Shown piece after piece: positions 1 through 12,418 of a DNA stretch of 64,000 nt. Position 1 is the stretch's first letter. Every line of letters begins with the position of its first letter. Source of the DNA: Larix kaempferi (lineage: Eukaryota; Streptophyta; Pinopsida; Pinales; Pinaceae). Below the pieces are notes generated by a model, which searched no databases, was not told the DNA's origin, and saw nothing but the letters and a program-made list of their open reading frames with translations. The stretch lies in NCBI GenBank assembly GCA_027924585.1, contig BSBM01000870.1, forward strand, positions 4,587,001 through 4,651,000, in the 5' to 3' direction. The position numbers and the translations under genes were made by a program.

Positions 1-1379
1 CCAATTGAGATGTTGGATTCACATAATTATTTTTAATGTTTTTTTCTTTTGTGGAACCTGATACAGAGATATTTTTTCGATGATTTTTCTATGATTTGAG
101 TTCTTTGAATTTAATTAGATCTAGGTGGTTATATTGTGGACTAGAGTGAAAGAACATATGGTTTTTGACAATTGTCAAGTCTCCAACCACTATGATGTTT
201 TTAATTCCCATTTCTTTGATGACTCCTAGTCCTTAATATAGGCCTAAAAGGTACACCTAATTCTAGGTTGCTTCAACTAACCCCAAAACAAGGGATATTC
301 TTTGAGTTCCTCTATGATCAATGATGATTCCTCCCACACCTATCGCCCCTAGTTGTTTTCATTATTCTATATTCATTATGTTAACACTATGTAAGATTAA
401 TATTAACAACTATTATCATAGGTTAAGGTCACTTTAGTTGGTATTTTTAATCTATTTTTATAGTTGATATAATAATTTAGAATCATTCTCATTGTTTAAT
501 ACTTGAATAGTTAATCAAACAACTCGATTTAAAAAATTAATCAGACCAGTTATATTGTTCTCATGATTTAATCTACACGATATTATCACTATATAAAATG
601 GGAGGGATAAGGGATAAGCACCTAATCTCCTTTGCTCCAAAATAATGTAAATTCAACTAGACCCTAGCCACCTAAAATTTACTTGGGTAGTGATTTCTAT
701 GTTGACATATCTATGCAAATATGACAACTAAATATATCCCACAACACCATATTGTAGATAAGGGAAATGGGAAAAATTACCCCCTTTCTAGACATCTTGA
801 TGATAAAATGGAAATAAACCTCAGTGGGTTGGTACCACATATATTACTAACCTAAATTCATGGATACCATGATCCCAATGGTGAACTTGTTACACCAATA
901 AGTGTATGTTCCCCTTGAGGGAGTTAGACTCATCATTAAAATTGAGGAGGCCAACATGCCTTGAAAATAGATAAGTATGAGTTGCAATGGAATGAGGGAA
1001 AAAATCCTTCTCTCTGTCTAAGACTTCTCACTCTTGTACGCAAATATATGGTTCAACATGTTGTTGTTATGTTCATCCCTGATTCACATACAAATTTCAT
1101 TAGGAACATCTATCTATAAAATGAACAATCTATATGAAATTAGCATTTGTAATATTCACTAAGAATTGAAATTATTATTTTTTGAATAAAAATTGTGTAA
1201 AACTTATTTGTGTGAGAATTTTAAGTCAAGGCATTGTTTGGGGTACACTACAATTTTATCATTGAAATGACACTACAATTGGGCACACACACACACACAC
1301 AATATGAAAAGAAGTCTAATTACTAACCACAGACATGTACACATTCTTATAGTTCCTTGTTAGGAACCCATGTCTTTAC
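1..1379. other. AT-rich non-coding DNA, no gene seen
   Basis: No ORF with recognisable protein similarity and no RNA gene is visible. A short CA microsatellite lies at about 1284-1301. The stretch ends where LTR-like sequence with a promoter begins. It could be older, unrecognisable transposon sequence. Confidence 0.6.
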
Positions 1380-1727
1380 TTTGTTAGTATATTTTTGTTG
1401 GACACATATGCTTTGTAAGTCGTCCCGTAGTATTTGTTGATCAATAGTTTATGTTATTGTTGTTGGCGCATATGCTTTGTCCGTAGTATTGTTGATCCAT
1501 AGTTTGTAGTGGCCCATGTTTTTGACCCATAGTATTGGCGCCTAGACTTAGTATATAAGTGTGTGTTGAGACCTATGAAGGCACCGTGAATTTATTTGTA
1601 TTGAGCTTTCTCATAGGAGGTTTCCCCCTCGAAGTGGCTTGTGATCAATATAAAAGTGATTCTGAGTTCTGTCATTTCTGCTATTTCGCATATTTTTATT
1701 AATTAATTGTTGCAGGTGCATCACATC
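1380..1727 (+). mobile_element. LTR-like fragment with TATA box (not from element A)
   Basis: The stretch has a TATA-type signal TATATAAG at 1552-1559 and ends directly against a primer-binding site, as the R-U5 end of a 5' LTR does. Short motifs around ATATGCTTTGT and GTAGTATT recur in it. It shows no visible similarity to the 3' LTR of the copia element that follows (from 5604), so it probably belongs to another retrotransposon that was joined here. The left boundary is a guess; the right boundary rests on the PBS. Confidence 0.45.
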
Positions 1728-1740
1728 TGGTATCAGATCC
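1728..1740 (+). other. Primer-binding site (tRNA-iMet type)
   Basis: TGGTATCAGATCC differs by one base from TGGTATCAGAGCC, the usual complement of the 3' end of plant initiator tRNA-Met. Reverse transcription of the element that owned this LTR would start here. Confidence 0.65.
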
Positions 1741-1930
1741 TCCACCTAGGTTCAAGTCACAGAGCGGGTGGCAACGCCGGCATTGCAGTGTTCGCTCGGG
1801 GCTCGTACGGTGCAAAGGGGACACCACCGTACGGGTGCACATCCAGCCCAAAGTCTGGACTGCGGAGCGTGGTGGGATGTTAAGATCCTGGTGGGCGGCC
1901 TTCACTAACATCTCGAGGTTTTGGTGTAAC
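1741..1930 (+). other. GC-rich leader fragment of an unidentified retrotransposon
   Basis: This segment is much richer in G and C than its surroundings and follows the PBS directly, as a retrotransposon leader would. It has no open frame that continues into the gag remnant downstream. The change in composition near 1930-1970 probably marks the junction with element A. Confidence 0.4.
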
Positions 1931-1971
1931 GGTTCGTATCATCAACTCAAGAGCAAGACAAGCTGGTATTA

Positions 1972-4900
1972 ATGGGAGCCATTAAAAATCCATCCAAAGA
2001 CCATTGTCTAAGTGTTGGAGACTCAAAGCATTCGAAAGGCAACTTCAAGGCCACCCGTGAGCAAAAAGACAAGCAGAATTTTAATGGAGAGCCATCAAAC
2101 TTCAAGAAAATCCAAACAAGAAGAATGAGAGGACAAAGTGCACATATTGCAGCAAGGGATTTCATCCCGAAAGCTCTTGTATGAAGAAGACCATCGACCA
2201 ATTAACTCAGGCATTGGAGAAAGCCAACATCCCTCTCCCAGAGAGCGCAAGAAGAAAAGATGGAGGATCAAATTCCGATGACAAAGAGAGAGTTCATGCA
2301 ATGATGGCCGACACTTCCCAATATTCATCATTCATCATTGATTCTAGTGCTTCAAGACACATGGTGTTTTCAAGTAAGTATTTTACTTCACTTGACTCTT
2401 CCAGTGGTCTGAATATTGTATTGGGAGACAATTTTGAAACTTCTAGCAAAGGAAAAGGTAGCATAGATCTCAAGTTTGGGTCATTTAATAATGTTTTATA
2501 TGTCCCTGGACTTGCTGCAAAACTACTGTCAGTCTATTAGATGACCCATATAGGGCTTCCCAAGAGAGTCACCTTTACCCCCGATGATGTTGAGATAGTA
2601 GAAATTTCAACAGGAAAAATTATTGCATTTGGTACTGCTGACCACTGTTCTAGAATCTACAAGTTTTCTCATTTTGTGCCAAAATCCTCACCTTCTGCTC
2701 TACTGACCCATGCCAATGAGTCCAACAAGCTATGGCATGAAATATTTTTCCACCTAAACTACAAATACCTTTCCCAACTTCATGAGAAAGAGATGGTTAT
2801 AGGGCTGCCCAATATCAAATTTTCCAAAGGTGTCTATCAATCCTGCATCCTAGGAAAACACCCTGAGCACAAGTATGGGAGATCTACCACTGAGAGAACC
2901 ACTGCACCATTGGAACTTATACGCACTGATATATCAGGTCCATTTCCTCATGAGTCATTGAATTCATCAAAATACATTCTCACATTCATAGATGATTTTA
3001 GCAGATATTGTTGGGTTTATTTCATCAAGCTTAAATCAGAAGTTTTTGGGTTTTTCAAGCTATTCAAAGCCTCAGTTGAGAATCAGTCTGGTAGGAATAT
3101 TAAAGTGTTAAGATATGACAATGGTGGTGAGTATGTGAAATCAGAGTTTCAGCAATTTTGTGCTTCATCAGGCATACAGATGCAACATACAATTCCATAT
3201 ACACCTCAGCAGAATGGGGTTGCTGAGAGGAAGAACAGATCTCTTAAGGAGATGGCCACATGCATGCATGAGGAAAAAGGTTTGTCTCCAAAGATATGGG
3301 ATGAAGCAATAAATTGTGCCACCTATATTCAGAATAGAGTGCCACACAAATCTCTCAAAGGTATCAATCCTTTCGAGGCTTGGACAGGTAAAAAATCGGA
3401 TATCTCTCATTTCAGGATATTTGGCTCAAGGGCTTGGACTAGGATTCCGATTGAGAAGAGGAGGGATATGCAGCCCCAAATCCAACCATGTTTGTTTGTG
3501 GGATATTCAGAGGACTCCAAAGCATATAAGTTGCTGAACATGACAACTCATAAAGCATTCATCGAAAGAAGTGTGCAGTTTGAGGAAGAGCCCTCTCAGA
3601 GCACATAAATTGGAGATTCATCTTCATCGCCGACTGAAGAAGAAGTAAGTGATGTTGTTGATATTTTTTATTCTGATATTTATGATGATGAGGATCAATT
3701 TATTACAGATGCAAACTCACCTACAAGGCCTAAGTGGGCTGGAAAAACTTTGCAAGCAGCAGGTGAACTAGCAGGCAACCCTCAGGACCAAAGGAGGACT
3801 AGATCACAGTTTGAGACTGCTCTCAATGTGAATGATCCTTATCTTTCTGAGAAGTGCTATATGATGATAGATTCTGATCCAAAAACATATGAGGATGCCT
3901 CACATGATCCTATATGGAATATTTCTATGGATGAGAAGTTTTAGTCATTGCAGAAGAATGAAACTTGGGAGCTAGTCAAGCTCCCAGCAAACATAAAGTT
4001 GGTAAGATGCAAATGGATTTATAAGACTAAATATGCAGCGGATGGTACATACATTAAGTACAAGGAAAGACTGGTAGAAAAAGGGTAATCTTAGGTCCAA
4101 GGACTTGATTATAATGAAACATTTTCACCGGTAGCTCAGAAAGACTCCATTAGACTAGTTTTGGTAGTGGCAGCTTCCAAGCGGTGGGAAGTACATCACA
4201 TGGATGTGAAAAGTGCTTTCCTCCATGGGGAACTTGAAGAGGAGATATATATGCAGCAGCCACAGGGGTACACATCAGATCCAAACCTTGTTTGCAGGTT
4301 GAAAAAGTCTTTGTATGGACTCAAGTAAGCCCCCAGGGCATGGTATGCGAAGATGGAGAGTTGTTTGTTGTCACAATCCTATGTTCGGTGTAAATCTAAT
4401 CCAAATGTCTATATGGAGTTTGATGATGGTTTTATTATGTTAATAGTGTTGTATGTTGATTATTTGCTGATCACAAGTGATAGCACTGAACAAATAGCAG
4501 CTCTTAAGACCGCAATGCACCAAGCATTCTCCATGAGTGACTTGGGAATTCTCAAGCAATTTTTGGGGCTTGAAATTTCACAAACAAAAGAAGGTACCAA
4601 GGTATGTCAGTCCAAGTATGCTTCTGATCCGTTGAAGAAGTTTAAGATGGCTGATTGCAAGCCTTCTAAGACTCCATTCATTTCTGGAGTCAAAATGGAA
4701 GAAGCAGAATCTACACCGCTTTTTGACAGTACACTCTACAAACAGTTGATTGGCAGCTTACTCTACTTGACTCACACTCGTCCAGATATTGCATATGCTA
4801 TGAGTGTGGAATCTAGATACATGGAGTGGACACATGAGTTACATTGGAGGGATGCAAAAAGAATCCTTCATTATGTGCAGGGCACAAAGATTGATGGGAT

Positions 4901-5576
4901 TCACTATGTGGCAGATTCAAGCTTAGATCTCTTGGGTTTCACAGATTCGGATTGGGCTGGTGATAGCCTTGACAGGAAATCCACATCAGGATTTGTATTC
5001 ATGCTTGGAGGTGGCCTTGTTTGCTAGTCCAGAAAGAAACAAAATGCCATAGCACTATCTTTAGCGGAGGCAGAGTACAGAGGAGCAGTGAATGCTGCTA
5101 CACAGTGTGTCTGGTTGCAGGGGATTTTGTCTGAGTTTGAGATTTCTTTCAGTACTCCTACTGTCATTTATTGTGACAACCAGAGTGCCATTATAGTTTC
5201 ATGTGATCCAGTACAGAGGTAGAGGACCAAGCACATAGAGGTTCATAAACACTACATCAGAGGACTAGTGCATGACTAGATCATAGATTTGCAGTATTGC
5301 CCCACAGGTGAGCAAATTGCAAATATCTTCACCAAGGCTTTCACAGAGAAGACATTCAGCTATCTGAGATCACTGATGGGATGGTTGGACATGTGGTGGA
5401 GTGAAGGGTTGATCAGAAACCTTTCAATTTTGTTATGTCCATGTTTTGAGGGAAGGTTTTTCCCATTAGGTTTTCCTTCTATCCTTGTTTTGTGGACCGA
5501 CAGTATTTTGTACGGGGTGACCAAGTCTTGTTACTGGGCCCTTAGCATTTTTTTTTTTATATATTATGATATTTAG
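1972..5576 (+). pseudogene. Element A: Ty1/copia gag-pol polyprotein, inactivated
   Basis: The reading frame holds, in order: the C-terminal part of gag; a CX2CX4HX4C zinc knuckle (2139-2180); protease with DSS instead of DSG (2343-2351); the gag-pre-integrase region, where the first Cys of the usual CxxC pair is Tyr; an integrase core keeping its D, D and E (about 2930, 3118 and 3222); RT; and RNase H with FTDSDWAG, AEAEY and YCDNQSA. The RT box YVDD reads YVDY (4452-4463), which should abolish polymerisation. After a one-base loss in an A run near 2105, everything stays in one frame to 5576. It is broken only by stops at 2538, 3606, 3942, 4086, 4092, 4326, 5025, 5220 and 5277, mostly at expected Gln or Trp codons. 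The N-terminal gag is missing. Confidence 0.95.
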
Positions 5577-5592
5577 ATAATTTAAGTTAGAC

Positions 5593-5603
5593 TTAAGAGG
5601 GGG
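5593..5603 (+). other. Polypurine tract of element A
   Basis: TTAAGAGGGGG stands immediately before the TGTTGG start of the 3' LTR. This is the plus-strand priming site of LTR retrotransposons and fixes the LTR boundary. Confidence 0.85.
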
Positions 5604-6300
5604 TGTTGGAATATTTAAGCCTTCCTACCATTTATATAATTACATAAGATGCATTAATTAATCACTTGTTGGTTAATTCTATGTAATAATTGAGGAAATT
5701 GCCATTGTGTGGTCCACAAGGCAATATGGGAGGATAAGATTCCATGCAAGGTGTGTTCTACAAGAATCCTAGGCCACTTGAGTGCATTCCTAAATAATTC
5801 TGGATAATATATATGAAGGAGGGCACATTTGTGAAGAAAGCTGCCGCTTTTACTGCTTTTTCCCCCAAAGGAAAGAGCTAGTCAACCTAGGAAGGTGTTT
5901 TTTACACCAAAAAATTTCCTTAAAACCATTTCCACTCAAATTTTGTATTTGGCATTGCTTTTACCTATATTTCACCTTCATCTCACTAATTTAGCAATTC
6001 GTGAGCTGTTGAGCATATTTGGAAAGCCAACTTGCCACCTAGGGGGGATGGGCAGTTTTAGAAAGTCTGATGGATAGAAGATTCTTTTGGCATCTTTAGC
6101 CATTCAAATTATTGCTGTAATGTTATTTAATAACAGCCTACAACATTCATATGTTGGCTGGTGTAATTATTATTCATGAGAAGTAATACATAATTCTATT
6201 CTTGTGCATTATTTTTGTGTCTTTGAGCAGTTGTGTGAGATTTTTTATATGAGAGAGGTTAATTTCTTGCATAGTTCTTGGATGTGATCTGATTTTCACA
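5604..6300 (+). mobile_element. Element A 3' LTR
   Basis: It starts with TGTTGGAATATTTAAG right after the polypurine tract and contains a TATA-like run at about 5805-5813. The 3' end is set at TTTTCACA (6293-6300) because the coding frame of element B begins directly after it. An earlier end at ACAACA (6146) is also possible. No matching 5' LTR is present in the window. Confidence 0.65.
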
Positions 6301-7947
6301 CTTGCAAGTGAAAAAATACCTATATGGGCACAAGAGACACTGCAGGATGCAGAAAGGCATGAAGCTCCACATGGTGCTTTCAGAGAAAGCAAAAGACCTC
6401 ATAGGTTCTCTAGTTATGTGGCAATGATGAGCAACATTATTGATTCAGAACCAACCTCTCATGAAGAAGCATCCAAACATCAAGTTTGGAAGGATTCCAT
6501 GATGGAAGAATACCAATCCATCATGAAGAATGATGTGTGGGAGTTTGTGTCGAGAGTAGATGGAAGTGTTGAAAAATACAAAGCCATATTTGTTGCCTTA
6601 GGATTCTCTCAGAAAGAGGGATTTGATTATGATGAGACATTTGCTCCTGTGTCTCGATATACTTCCATCAGATCAATCATTGCTATTGCTTCAGCTATGG
6701 GATGGAACTTGCATCAGATGGATGTGAAGATATCCTTTCTCAATGGTGTTATTGAGGAATAAGTTTACATCGAGAATCCAGATGGGTTTATAGTCTACAG
6801 AAAGGATTCTCATGTATGCAGATTGAAAAAGGAACTATATGGACTCAAGCAAGCACCTAGTGCTTGGTATGGACGGATAGACGGATTCCTGGTGAGCTTG
6901 GGATTTACCAAGAGTGATGCATACCCAAACCTTTACTACAAGGTTGTAGATGATGAGCCACTGATCTTGGTACTATATGTTGATGACCTGTTTCTCACAG
7001 GAAATGAGAAACTTATCAGAGGGTGTAAGAAGAATCTTGCCTCTGAGTTTGAAATGAAGGATCTTTGATTGATGCACTACTTCTTGGGATTAGAAGTATG
7101 GAAAAGGAAGAAGGATATTTTCCTATGTCAAGGAAAGTACACCATAGATATTCTAAAGAGATTCAAAATGTTGGACTGCAATTCCATGGCCACTCTGATG
7201 GATGCAAATTGAAAGAAGACGAGAGATTCTGCTTCAGATTCATATTTGATTGATCCCACCATGTATCGCTAGTTGATTGGGTCCTTGATGTATCTGACGA
7301 ACACTAGACCAGATATATGTTTTGCTGTGAATGCTCTCAATTAGTTCATGTGCGAACCAAGGCAGATTCACTGGATTGCAGCAAAACACGTGCTCAGATA
7401 TTTGCGTGGTACTGTGGGATATGGTTTGAGAAATGATTCATATTTTGACCTGAGATTGTAGGGGTTTACAGACTCAAATTGGGTCGGATGCACTATAGAT
7501 AGGAAGAGTACTTCTGGATGTTGCTTCAGTTTGAGTTCTGCAGTTATTTCCTGGTGCAGTAGGAAGCATAACTCGATATCACTCAGTACTGCATAGGCCG
7601 AGTACATGGTTGCTAGTACAATAGATTGAGAAGCAGTTTGGATTCGTAAACTCTTGGCAGGATTTTTTGGCCATATTCTAGATCTGACCGTGATTCACTG
7701 TGATAACCAGAGATATGTGCATATGTCAGTGAATCCTATATTTCACGATAGGTTGAAGCATATAGATATTCGGTATCACTTCATACGTGATATGGTGCAA
7801 GAAGGTGCGATCGAGTTACAGTACGTGTCGACAGATGACCAGACTACATATGTTCTCACCAAGGCTCTTCCCAGGGTGAAGTTCGAATACTTTCACGGAA
7901 GACTTGGATTTGAAGAGAAAAAGTCCCTCCGTGAGAGGGAAAGATGA
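6301..7947 (+). pseudogene. Element B: copia RT-RNase H fragment, inactivated
   Basis: The fragment starts in the linker before RT (SEKIPIWAQETLQDAE) and runs through RT and RNase H to the pol terminus in a single frame. The RT box YVDD is intact (6976-6987). Against the related element C, about 20 residues around the KWIYKIK motif are missing in frame near 6550. Stops lie at 6760, 7066, 7210, 7270, 7342, 7459, 7594 and 7627, many at expected Gln codons. RNase H has TDSNW for TDSDW. Gag, protease and integrase are absent. It abuts the element A LTR, so A may have inserted into B. Confidence 0.93.
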
Positions 7948-8569
7948 CATCGAGATGCTTACCCTTCCTTTTCCCATGTACCTTTACAGTCCTCGTACTC
8001 ATCTAGATATGGGATAAATCCCATAGGCAGATGAGTCAGACAGTTAGCAGATGGTCAGGTTCACACAGGTACCTCTACAGTCCAAGTACTCATCTAGGTA
8101 TGGGAGATATCCCATCGATAGATGATTCAGACAGTTAGTAGTTGGTCATGTGATTACACAGGCACCTCTACAGTCCAGGTACTCAGCCAGATATGGGAGA
8201 TATACCATAGGCAGATGATTCAGACAGTTTGTAGATGGTCGTGCCCATTTGCGCGTCTAGGATCTCAGCCGGGTATGGGATAAATCCCATTGGAAAATGA
8301 AACAAAAAGGTAGAAAATGGTATAACAGAGATGGTATAGTTGATATCTCATATATCCAGAATTGAGTGATTCTCTTGGATCCAGGATCGAGTGATTCTCC
8401 TGGACTCACCGAAGGACTGGTGAAGTTGATGAATGATGACAGTTCTTGAATGAATGAGACTATGTGGACAACCTTCAGTATCTATAGAGATGATGGAGAC
8501 AGTATAGATGTACAGATGAAACCTAGATGATCGTGATGCTGATGAAGACCAAAGAATACCTTCCTCATT
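7948..8569 (+). repeat. 3' UTR tandem array of element B (91-93 bp unit)
   Basis: Units start at 7978, 8069 and 8162 and a decayed fourth lies near 8254. Each carries a TACAGTCC segment, a palindrome-like TATGGGATAAATCCCATA and a GATGATTCAGACAGTT segment. The array lies between the pol stop and the polypurine tract, where elements C, D and F also carry arrays of unrelated sequence. The rest, to 8569, is unique sequence with GATGATG-like runs. Confidence 0.85.
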
Positions 8570-8578
8570 GAGAGGGAG
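8570..8578 (+). other. Polypurine tract of element B
   Basis: GAGAGGGAG directly precedes the TG of the 3' LTR. Confidence 0.75.
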
Positions 8579-9124
8579 TGTTTGATTTTGTGCAACTTTA
8601 GAAGGTATTATTTATTGTATTTCATTGTACTTGATTGTACCTCCTAAGGGAGATGAAATTGATGTATTTAATTATGTAAACACATGAAAGAATCAATGTA
8701 AACCTTGGGGTGAAAACAAGCAAAAGAAAAATATTAAAATTAAATAATAAATTACCCCCCAAGTGAAATCGGCCCAATTAGGGTATTTTTTCATGTTAGC
8801 ACTTGTATAAATAGAGTTAAAGTGCACCCCATTATTCACTCATCCAATCAAGTGAAGTTTGCATCACCCAATGAGAGAGAAGTGTGCATCTGCTAGATAA
8901 GAAGACTATTTTGGGGTTTCTACTTTTTGGAAGTATTTCCATCTTCTCTCTTTTATGATTGTACTTTGATGTCAGAATTATCATCTCTATACGAAGGTTG
9001 CTGGGTTTTCTCCCGATTGGATTTCCCAGGATAAACTATTGTGTTATCATTTTATGCTTTGTCTTTCTTCTAGTGATCCTATTTATGCATTTGAATTATT
9101 ATGCTACATGTTTGAATTCTAACA
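8579..9124 (+). mobile_element. Element B 3' LTR
   Basis: It begins TGTTTGATTTTG after the polypurine tract and has a TATA box (TATAAATAG) near 8804-8812. A CTAACA end at 9124 fits the TG...CA rule. No second copy exists in the window, so the right end is provisional. Confidence 0.65.
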
Positions 9125-12100
9125 ATGAGAACATCATTAAGCATTCAATATTGATATCACTTATTTATAAATTTTGCATGTTACTCTTGCAAATCGAACG
9201 TGGAAATCCTGGTGTGTCTATCTCTCTCTCCTTCTCTCTCTCTCACATGTAGCATGGAAATTTTCCAATGCATTTGATTGAATTCGTCACTCCCTAAGTT
9301 AGATTTGATGTTATATGCTAATAATTATTAATCTGGTCATGTTTGTTCGTATGGGTCGTTTAATTGAGAGGATAAGTACTGAACTAATTTAATGGAATCC
9401 AACATTCCCTATGTTATAAAAGAGTGATGTTGGAATTGATTATTAATTTGGTTGTGTTAGTTTATTGATGGTAACTCAACTCTATTTTGGCTATGATCCA
9501 AGGGTTTGGTGGCAAAGTTGTTAAATTTATTGTGGGTTTTCTTCTAATATGATGGAATCTCCTTGATCATTCTCTTTGATCACAACACATAGAAGTGAAA
9601 AAGAGTAATGAATTATGATTTAACCTAGCTCTCAGAAATGTGCAAGAACACATAATTATCTACATTTTTCTCTTCTCAATCCTCATTTAACTCTTAACTC
9701 TTATCTTTTTTAACAAAAATAATGTTGAAACTTTCACTTTGAAAAGATTTATAATTAGAAAATTAAAGTAATATAATTAGATAAAACAAATAATATAATA
9801 GTTTTGGTATTAAATTAATGTTATATACATTGCAATATATGTAGTTAGATGTTCCATTACTTTAGCTCCAATTATATACATTTAAAATGTATATGCCATT
9901 ACATGCTATCCTTTACCAAATATATTACCACATAGAAATTTATCAACCCTAAATATTTACAAAGATGATAGACTTATAATTACTAATTTACATAGAATAT
10001 ATTGGGGTACGTATTAATTTACATAGAAGATATTGGGGGTACGTATTAATTTATTTCCTAAATTACATAAGACTGAAAAGATCTCTTGAAAAGATATGGG
10101 ATTTATGCGAAAGGTTAAATAAACCATAGCAAAGCATCAATAAGAACTTTGACATCAAAAGTTGCATGCAATTTATCTTTACGTTGAAGCAATTGAGAAT
10201 TTCCTTTTAGACCAGAAATGACTCGGTTGTTGGTAAGTATTTATCATGTCACTGTGTAAAGTGAGAAGTGTAATGCAAAGATAATTGAGAAAGATAAACA
10301 TATTTTTTCACTCCACAAATTCAATAATAGACATATTTTTTCTCTCCACAAATTCAATAATAAACATATTTTAGTTATTATTAATTGTTGTATATGTGTA
10401 AAAATAAAATGAAAATAATTAATTAATTTAGAGTATGATAAAAGGATGTTAAAAGGTTTTTTAAAAGGAATTTCTATTAGATTGAAAAATGGATTTTAGC
10501 ATTAAAAGTATTCACACATGCATCGTTCACATTTAGAAAATATAACAAAATCAAACTATAATATTAATTATAAAAATATTATTAATTCAATTGTTAGTAT
10601 ATAATGTATTGGTAATAGTTTAACACAATTATCATTTGCATGAAGGATTTGAGAAGGTGACATTAATACAAAAAGTGTTGTATCTTTTATTGTCCCAAGC
10701 TATAGGAAACTACATCATTTTGTATGTTTTTAATTAAAGCTCATGTTTGATATGCTTCTTGACAAGGTTGATTGCAACCTCATATAGATTTTGTGTATAA
10801 GGGACCATAAAAGCTATAGATTCACTTGGAAAACACAAAATCAGAAAATTAATACCTTGAATATAATATCCTATTAAATTATGTCTTATATCTTCATCAT
10901 ATTTTTAGATGAAATTGTGTAAGCAGTTGTTTAAAAAAACAATATTTATAACATATTTATATGATGCCAGTGTTTCCAAGTGGATACCTAATTATTTGCA
11001 ACGTTATGAAAAATAGTAGCCTTAGAAAATTCTTTATTCACATTTTCTATGTATATTATGAATTATTTTTTCATTAAAGACAATTATGAACCTTCGAAAT
11101 TGCTTTCATCAAACTTTTTATGCATATGTGATTTCCATTATTCCAATTTTCATTTTATAAATTTGTAATGCTTCAAGGTAATTAAAAAGGATTTCTTTCT
11201 TGAGAGAGCTAGCATCTTTGAAATGTTGAGTGATGCACAAATGAATATAAAATATTTAACTTTATACCTTTTAACCAAATTAAGCTTTATCACAATAATA
11301 TTGCTCATTCTCTAGAAATATCGATTGATTTGGATTATTCCTTTTTAATTTAAGAGCTTTTTTAGCATATACCATGAACAAGTAATGAACAAGTAATCTA
11401 TATTGCATATATTTGTACAAAAAAAATCAAATTGGCAATGTGTTATACCCAAGTTTGGTTTGGCTATTAAACATTTGGTTAAGAAAAGCACGTTATGAGA
11501 AAGGGATATAGGTTGTAGAGAAATGATTCCAAACCAAAAAAGAGAGGAATGGTGATTTCATATACAATGTCTCAATTCTATGGGTTCATTGTAAGTGATT
11601 CAAATGATGGATCATCATCTTCTATAGTATATGAAACATGATAGAGTTAACCACAGTTATTTTCTCACAAATATTAAAGGCACTATATAGAAAACCCACT
11701 AAAATATTTGTGGATACATAAATAAAACTGAAATACAATCTACTAAAATATTTGTGATACTTTTCCAATCTATATAAAAAATAAATTTTCATACATTAAT
11801 TTAATTTAATTATCTAAAAATTATATACTTTATACCTTTATCAAAAAATTATATACCTTATACCTTATACCTCAAAGTTAAATTTTCTTATCTAAAAATA
11901 TAAAAATAAAAAATAGTATAGAGAAGATTCATTATTAATATTCCAATACTTACACATAAATCACCAAAAATAATAAATAATACTTAAAAATCTTACACAT
12001 AAGATTCATTGTTATTATTATTACATATACCTACAAATAAATCACCAAAATCACAGTGTCGATATTGCTCAGCTGAGAAGAAAGTCGGCACTCAAGAAAT

Positions 12101-12413
12101 AGACAGGTTGGATTTTTCCGAGATGACCATGTCCATCCGTCCGTTCTCAGAATGTGCGAACGAGATAATCCATATTTAGTACATTTTCCAATTTTAGGAA
12201 GCAGAAATCTTGGTTTTTTTCAATTTTAAGCAGGTATGAATCTTAGGAATCTTAGCTTCTTTTAACATGTAGTTACAAAAGAGGTGCAGTCACATGCATG
12301 AGTAACCGTGTGGCATTCTTTATTAAAAAGAAAAATTCTTTTAACGAAATTCAACCGTTAGGTTCGTTATTGGTGTGGATTTCAGATTTGTTCTTGAAAA
12401 CACCTGTTATTTG
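9125..12413. other. AT-rich spacer with two small tandem duplications
   Basis: No gene or RNA was recognised. Two local duplications are visible. One is a roughly 33-bp unit around TTTACATAGAAKATATTGGG at about 9986-10050. The other is a roughly 37-bp unit around CTCCACAAATTCAATAATA at about 10297-10370. The remainder is A/T-rich and without structure I can name. Confidence 0.6.
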
Positions 12414-12418
12414 GCTTG

